Positions 57,625-64,000 of a stretch of 64,000 nucleotides of DNA are shown here, one piece after another; position 1 is the first letter of the stretch; each line of letters opens with the position of its first letter. The translations under genes and the position numbers were made by a program. Below the pieces are notes generated by a model that was given only the letters and a program-made list of their open reading frames with translations, was not told the origin of the DNA and did no database searches. This stretch comes from Cylicocyclus nassatus. Its lineage: Eukaryota; Nematoda; Chromadorea; Rhabditida; Strongylidae. Location of the stretch: NCBI GenBank assembly GCA_958299035.1, contig CATQJL010000001.1:80869594-80933593 (forward strand), read 5' to 3'.

Positions 57625-59133
57625 TCACGATTGTTATCATATTTATGGCGACTATCAAGCCATTATAATCCCAGTAACTGATTCGCATTTAATCCTTTGG
57701 AGAATACTTTCTTTTCCTCAAAGTCGCCGATCTCACATGAAAAAGCTTTTAGAATGAGTAGTTGTTTACATTTCATTCGTAATGATCGGCATCGCGAGGT
57801 AAGTTTCAAAGCCATCATTTTGCGACTACGAAGAAGGCATGAGGATAGTAGAGCCAGTGCGAGCCTCTGCGAAGCAGAGGTGACGAACTGGTTTTCATAT
57901 AATCGATGTAAAATTCGTTTAGCGCTGGGGCACCCTCAAGATACTGTAATAAATACTGAATAATTGTGCAGTCGATTTTTGTACATTAGATTGTCTCTCG
58001 TTTTAATGGCATTCTGGTTGTCCTCCAAAGAGCTTTTTTCGCAAAGATATATAAGCAATTAAAACTGTTTGAGGGTCAACGAGAGAAGCCCTTTAAATAA
58101 TCAAAAGTTGTGCAAAAAATCCAAAATAGATAATGTCATAAACTTTCTGACCTTTTCTTTCCAAATGAACAAAGTATATGGTAATCGAGCACTTCTTTGA
58201 TAAGTTATGATCAAATCGCTTAATCTCCTTTTTCTATAACTTTGCATTTAAAGCATTGCAGTGAATACTTAAAGCGTCAAAAAGCATGAGTGACCCTTGC
58301 TAATAAAATTAGTGCCGAGCCGCAGTATAATGAAAGGAAGAGCTATTTGATCAGTGCGACAGCACTTTCGAACCAACATAGTATATTGGAAATGTTGGAT
58401 ATCGAAATTTTTTTTGAAGTTTCAAGCATTGTATGAGCTTGAAAACAACCTTAAAGAAAACCATAGATGGAAATTTTGAAAAATTCGTTTATCAAAAAAA
58501 AATTCGAAATACAAAAAGAAGGATCTTAGGACTTAAAGCAGAGCCAATATCATGTTCGGAAACAGCGAGAGAGAACCGTTTGGAATACTAATTCTTGCCT
58601 CAATTAAACGACAGTATTACCGACCTTTGAAATTGATTTAGGAAAATCTCGGTTTGACACACTTTAGAATGAAGGCTTGATAACTGTGTGCAGAATTAGC
58701 ACCTGTCCGGTGCAGACTGGGTGCCAGTTACGTTCCTAACACTTGATAATTTTTATTACCTCTGCCATGAGGGCTGGACATAACGATTTTGCCTTGTTTC
58801 CATTTTCAATTCACATACAATCTACTGGCATGGAAAAATGCTTTTATTTTCAAAAACAAATCTTATTTATGCCTATTATGACAGCTGTTGAATGAAAAGG
58901 AAAAACAAGGAAAGAAAATTCGTACATAGTGCTTATTGCAAATTCATTATATACAAGACTTTTCAAGAGAATACATTTACAGCCAAAAATACATCGAAAT
59001 CAGATCTCCAAAAAAATTATCGATCTGTTTGAGTTATATGGCGATACAGTCTCTTCTCGTTAGACATGCAGCCCATATCGTCAAAAAAATTTATCCCAAG
59101 TTTTTTTTTATTTCAAATTGCATGCAATATTAC

Positions 59134-59223
59134 CTGCAAAATCACATACGAATCTCCTGCAGGTAGATCCTGTGCCATTGGGAGTGCCTCAAAAGGCCCA
59201 AACTCTGCGTTTTCAGACCTAAA
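59134..59223 (-). CDS. Conserved 30-codon segment, type 2, right arm
   Basis: Mirror copy of 48057-48146. Confidence 0.45.
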
Positions 59224-60019
59224 TTTGTTGCATAACAACCTTTATAGAGATTCAAACATCTTGCCAAATTAGGAAACCTTTTTCACCTACTTTGCGTAGT
59301 ATCTTCTCGGTATCAAATGACCGGGAATTTTAGCATCGCGCAGACGACTTATACCCGGTGAAGTAGATGGGGAGAGAGGGCGGCGTGGATGACCTGAAGA
59401 CGATCTGCAACGCATGAAATAGAAAGGTGAAAAATCTAGCGTAATGTAAATGCTAATAGCTTACTCGATAATTTTTTTGATGAAGTGAAACATGCTTACT
59501 TATCCTAGACGAGCCACTTTCTGAAAAGTTACTAAGGTGTGATTTTCAATTACGCTAATTCAGGCCAACCCGTAGTATAAAATGTCGTTCCGGACTGCTT
59601 GGCAATACCTCAGCTGTCGGCATTCGGTCGAAAGGGCCCAGAAGGCGTGACATGGACTTAAAACAAATTTCCAATCGTACAAAATTCTTCGACAGAGGTG
59701 GAACTCAAAGGCAGACTCAGAAAAAACTATCATAACTACTTTGCATAAAACTGCCCTGGTTGGGAGAAAGTGCTAATCTGGAGAGCCAATGCTGGTGAAA
59801 TAAGATACAGACCAGGAACATTGACCAAACGATCTACCAATTCGGTGTCCATAACCATTCTTTCTGAAAACTCATGATGTAAGGGATGTTACCCTTTTAG
59901 CGAGCAAAGAACAAGACAACAGAATGCGTTTATTTTTATTAGGAAAACAAAAAAACAAAACAAGACGGACGCCACTTTCCGTGGCGTCGGAACAACAAAC
60001 AAATCAACAATGAACTGAG

Positions 60020-60463
60020 ATCGCCTGCGGCGCCTCCCTGCCGTCCTAGCGCGCCTTCGATCGCCTTTGATCTAAATTGGTCTTCTCTTCGGTGGCCATG
60101 GGCCTGACACGCCCTCCCCTCCTGAAGACATCGTCCTCGATGTCCTGATACGCGGTCTGTAAACGTCCAACTCGGGCAGGTAAGCATCCACTGCTCGTCT
60201 TTTGACACATTCGTAAATATACTTATTCATGGCGGTTCCCACATAACTACTGAAGAACTGCGCGCCTCCTTCCGGGGCTCATCGTCTCATCAAAGGTCTT
60301 CCATAATCCCGATAGTTCACGCCACAATTCATGATTCTTCGACGTTATCGGTGGCCATGCAGTGACTATTTTTCCGCCCTCCTCAAGATATTTCTTCGCT
60401 GTTAGCATCATCTTCGGCGGAACATCATCGGCTGGATTACTATCCAGTGGCCACACTATCCCT
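60020..60463 (-). pseudogene. Retroelement WPP frame (right arm)
   Basis: Mirror of 46820-47260, with 69- and 89-codon frames at 60456-60247 and 60208-59939. Same frame break. Confidence 0.55.
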
Positions 60464-60616
60464 TACATAAGGGCCGAGCCACTTTCTGCAATTTAGTAAT
60501 TTTCGCTGCACGTAAGGGCGAATTTTGAAATCATCGTTGTTTTCTTTTCGCTGCACGTAAGGGCGAACGCCGAATTCGTCGTTGTTGTGAAGAGGAAAGC
60601 ACAACTAACTTAGTTT

Positions 60617-61743
60617 TTGCAGAAAGCGGATGGAAGAGGGCAAAGAAGCTCAAGCGCCGGAAGAGCACATGGACACAGAGATGTGAGTTTCTATGATAGT
60701 ATAGAGAGAAGGATTGAGAGGCTAAGAAAGGATTTGGAAAGGGTACCTGGAGAGACATCAAGTGAGATGATGGAGCACAAAATTTCAGCCAGGTACAAAG
60801 AAACATGCGAAATGTCCATGAGGGAAAAAGTGAGAGAGTTGAGTGGGGAACTAAATGAAGTGGCAGACAGTGCCGTAGTATAGAGGATGAACGGGACGGT
60901 ATGTCCGAAGCCATGAAAACATTAGGTATACAATCAGTGGAGGACTGGAGAGAGTTTGTAAGGGTGGCTGAGAGAAACAGGGAGATTCTGGCACAAGCAT
61001 GCAATATGCTAAATATGATGTGCTTCAGTGTCGGCAGCCATTCAAGACCTCAAAAAGAAGGGAGGTAACGGAAAAAGTTAAGCAGGGTGAGTCAATGCAA
61101 ACTGTAGTAGGCATAGAGAAGACTGCTTATCAAAGAGATACTTTGCAGCCCCAGCAGTACAATCCAAGGCGGACTGGAGCGCTATTCGAACAAAACTTAA
61201 ACAACTTTGTGTCGGGATCACCCAGTTCGCATTTAGGGGACAGGGACGTGGAACTAAGAGGTCAGCAAGATGATTTGCGATTTCTAGATTATGTTCAATC
61301 CCTCTCTAGTTCGGATCCGGGTGTTTTTCATGAGAAGTCCAACGAAAACTTCGGAAAATTTGTAAGAAAATTCAAGAGAAAGTATGCTAAAGTAATCACA
61401 GATACAGACACCCTTATAGCTATATTAGCTGACAGTCACTTAGGTGGGCAGGCAAAGAATGTAATGAGGACATTAGCATTAGGACAATAACAAATAAGGG
61501 GTTTGATGAAGTGATTGAAGAATTGGGAAAATTGCTAGCAGGGGATTCGGTAGCTAGTAGGATGAGGGCCATGGCTGAGCTAAGGTCTCTCAGGATCAGA
61601 CCATACCAGATGTCGCAGAATTCTGCTTTGCCTTGGAGAAGATAGGTAGATTAGCTCATCCAGACAGAGCCATGAAAGAAAACTCGGTAGAGTACGCTGA
61701 GATCCTTCTGGATAACTTAAGGGATTGGCCCGAATACGTTCAG
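60617..61743 (+). pseudogene. gag: Retroelement gag, second family (right arm)
   Basis: Mirror of 45540-46666. The 163-codon core frame is at 60999-61490, identical in length to the left-arm copy. The N-terminal frame at 60617-60883 has two visible substitutions relative to the left arm (DGRGQ for DGREQ; YKETCE for YKEKCE). Confidence 0.6.
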
Positions 61744-63097
61744 TTCAGTTGCCGCGAGGGCGGACCCGAGCGAGCGATGCGGTTGCCCTGTGTTGAAACA
61801 TAGCTGATAAATTGATTATCGGTTGACCATCGCTATCGCCCTCGCAGCAATCGGGGAGCCGATGGTACAAACGACTTTTTCGCAACGTTCCAGAATTTTG
61901 ACTACCTAACTTAAAATGCGCAAAGCCCATGTGTCCTCGTTTTTCTTTATTATTTCTGCAATGAGTGTATATTGGAAGCCCACCAAAATAGAGTTACAAT
62001 GAGATTATTTTATTTTATAGATTTATAAAAGCAAAATCTATCGATTTTGCAGATTATTAAAAAGTATGAATTACTGATTCCAACAGCATTTTTGCCGTGC
62101 AAAATAGTTACCTGGGAAAGAAATTACGATTTTTGGAAAATGACGCGCAAAATTCAGAGCTAGGTGATGTAAGGTTGGCCCGGGAGTTCTTGGGCATCAT
62201 TTTTGAAAGATTACAACTTCTTGCTCTCTCAACGGGTTTACACAATTGATTGATTTTGTGCGGTAAGTAGGGAAGACCTTTTTCTTCGTGACAGTGGCTT
62301 TGATGCTCCCTAAGGAGCAGTTTTTTGAGTGGAAACACAAGAATAGAATTACTTCGACTTCGGTCACTTTGAATCATTAAAGAGTTATGTTTCTGGAAAA
62401 AAATGCAAAAAAAATCAAATTTGCTGTTTTGTTTCACTTATACAAAAATCATAACTTCTCACAGAACACAAACTCTTTTGACAAAAATTCCGCAGATAGA
62501 AAGGGTAAATTGTTAAACTTACTATAACACAGCAGCAGAGGCACTATCAGCAAGAAAAGGGTTTCCGATATTCAGAAAATTGAGGGTATGCAGACTGGTT
62601 GAGAGAGCAAGAAGTTATGATTTTTCAAAAGTAATGTGCAAGAAGTTTTGGGGCTACCTAATATTTCATTGCACTTTGGTGAAGATAATTTTCAAATATT
62701 TTGTGATCTACTGTTTCCGAATTTGGTTATGGTTTTGCTTGACACCTTGAAATTTATCTCTGACTGCTGACTTTTTCGAAAAATTTTATAAAATTTCAAA
62801 GCTTCAGGGAAAACCACAAGCATTTTTGAAAAAAACATGTTAGAATACCAGTAAGTGCAAATTTTAACCCTAATCGGAGGAAAAGTGGTTGAGTTTCAAA
62901 TTAAGCACTCTGTAACATGGCGCTGTGTTTTCGGAACTGTATGATAATGATTTGACCTTGTTGGGTGATTCTAGGGCATTGATGCCGAGTTAGAGCGGAA
63001 AGGCTGCAGAAGTTATTGACCTCTTTTACGGCGCGGCATGCTACGTTCCGGACATATTGTACTTATCACATGATGGCATGCTCGCCGCCTGTCATCA

Positions 63098-63307
63098 ATG
63101 CCCAAGCGTGCATCTGTTATCTGTGCATTGGCATTCACGTTTCATGTTATTCTGTGTCCACGGTATAGTTTCACCTTTCAGGAAGAGTGTTTGCTGCAAT
63201 CAATCGTTTGGCAACTTCTTGGCATGAATCCTGTTCGTCCGGATCCGTTTGTTTCTGTTCGATCAAGCAGTGAAATGAATACGGATCTAACTGAACCAGG
63301 AAGATAA
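63098..63307 (+). CDS. Small frame with signal-peptide-like N-terminus
   Basis: 69 codons starting MPKRASVICALAFTFHVILC: a basic start and a hydrophobic core, resembling a secretion signal. A short tail with one further Cys (FQEECLLQSIVWQLLGMNPV) follows. It ends 60 bp upstream of the conserved segment at 63371-63460 on the same strand, so the two could be exons of one gene, but I cannot find a frame-compatible splice. It may be chance. Confidence 0.3.
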   Translation: MPKRASVICALAFTFHVILCPRYSFTFQEECLLQSIVWQLLGMNPVRPDPFVSVRSSSEMNTDLTEPGR

Positions 63308-63370
63308 GATGCAAGGTAAATGGGAAACCTTTGATAATGAAATGCTTACTGTATGATGATACCTCAAACG

Positions 63371-63460
63371 TTCAGGTCTGGAGACACGTTTTTCGGACCT
63401 TTTGATGCAGCACCTTCAGCGCATCAGTTGCCCGTAGGGCACTCCTACGTTATTCTGCAG
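63371..63460 (+). CDS. Conserved 30-codon segment, type 1
   Basis: Reads FRSGDTFFGPFDAAPS and on to LPVGHSYVILQ, ending at a CAG before GTAATATTGCAT, a plausible splice donor. Compared with type 2 (48057-48146), 19 of 30 residues are the same and 12 of those 19 use different synonymous codons, the pattern left by selection on protein. I do not recognise the family. The downstream sequence contains a possible 42-base intron ending CATTTTTAG, but frame continuity across it is not clear. Probably one exon of an unidentified gene or element protein. Confidence 0.5.
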
Positions 63461-63525
63461 GTAATATTGCATTATATGAAAAAAACTACGTTATTCTGCA
63501 GGTAATATTGCATTATATGAAAAAA
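63437..63525. repeat. 41-bp tandem repeat, two units
   Basis: Mirror of the three-unit array at 43715-43837. Each unit includes CTGCAGGTAATATTGCATTA, so the array duplicates the donor-like site of the conserved segment. Confidence 0.9.
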
Positions 63526-64000
63526 ACTGAGTCGCATTTTTAGTACATGGGCTGCACGGTATGTGGCAGGAATATGACCGTCGCATAACTGAGATTGATG
63601 GCTAAATTCAATGTAGATTTTTTACGGTATCTGTGGTTTATGTAAACATAAGAATATTTCTGTGAATCCTGTGTATTTTTTGTTGCAGAATCTCTCGGTA
63701 TGCTGTACTTGACAATGTTTTGTGCAATGTTTTTCATCTCTGTGCTTATTATTTTAGCACGAAAATAAATGCATTTATCTGCTATTACATTTCTCGTGCG
63801 GGTGAAGTCCAAGCAAATTTGATCGCGGTGATCATAGCAGAGTTTTGCACTGGGTTTTTGTGGTTATAATGTACAGGTTTCAAAATAAGGGGGTGTACTA
63901 AAAACCCGAGAAATTGATTTTTTCCTAATTGAACTGGGTACTTGTCACAGCTTAGTTGTCTAGATCAGATTATTTAGAGTTATTTCAAAATTACCGGTGA

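Larger units (their letters stand above)
56661..57891 (+). mobile_element. Helitron-like element H1, right arm (interrupted)
   Basis: Inverse of 50419-51069, interrupted by the Penelope fragment. Terminal cruciform at 57854-57891 (CCTCTGC/GCAGAGG). Confidence 0.5.
55226..64000. repeat. Giant palindrome, right arm
   Basis: Inverse of 43242-51797, continuing past the window. Specific to this arm are a second Helitron-like unit (55957-56660) and a Penelope-like fragment (57094-57624). Confidence 0.95.

Noticed and set aside
43242..64000. A Polinton/Maverick with giant terminal repeats
   Set aside because: No integrase, protein-primed polymerase, ATPase or capsid genes between the arms; the loop is LINE debris and duplicated arm.

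Overview
The window is repeat-dominated, A+T-rich eukaryotic (animal) DNA. No host gene could be identified with confidence. Nearly everything recognisable is transposable-element DNA, often nested. The best guess for the organism is a nematode. The Penelope-like RT/GIY-YIG protein, the gypsy gag with a CX2CX3HX4C knuckle, and a second gag-like family with an associated 'WPP' reading frame all read like proteins abundant in strongylid or rhabditid worms. This is judged from remembered family style, not from a search; another invertebrate is possible.

Layout, left to right. 1-5.4 kb: a hAT-like MITE (1798-2840) and a decayed gypsy-type element on the minus strand (3.0-5.4 kb). 6.85-8.49 kb: a PIF/Harbinger-like MITE holding a Helitron-like palindrome. 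8.57-14.43 kb: two Penelope-like element copies joined head to head; the left one is interrupted by a mariner-type MITE and the right one by an 1838-bp hAT foldback. 18.15-24.01 kb: a gypsy retrotransposon on the minus strand with three LTRs, a full internal region and a deleted one, flanked by the 5-bp repeat GAAAG. 24.2-34 kb: a Helitron-like copy, several foldbacks, and an RT-related frame split by a MITE. 36.2-39.7 kb: a non-LTR retrotransposon split by two MITEs, one of which contains another palindrome. 39.8-42.0 kb: a Helitron-like copy with a nested palindrome, and one more MITE.

43.24-64.00 kb: the main structure, a very large and highly similar inverted repeat. The left arm is 43242-51797. 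The right arm is 55226-64000 and runs off the window. The 3.4-kb loop holds a LINE endonuclease fragment and a direct duplication of part of the left arm. The arms differ by a mariner-type MITE (left only), a Penelope fragment (right only), an extra Helitron-like unit (right only) and one 41-bp tandem unit. Several of these differences leave a readable empty site in the other arm, so the order of events can be reconstructed. Inside the arms are two diverged versions of a 30-codon segment whose differences at conserved residues are all synonymous, which is the best hint of an unrecognised protein-coding unit.

The elements do not form a pathway. They are successive insertions, duplications and inversions, and at least ten are themselves palindromic.
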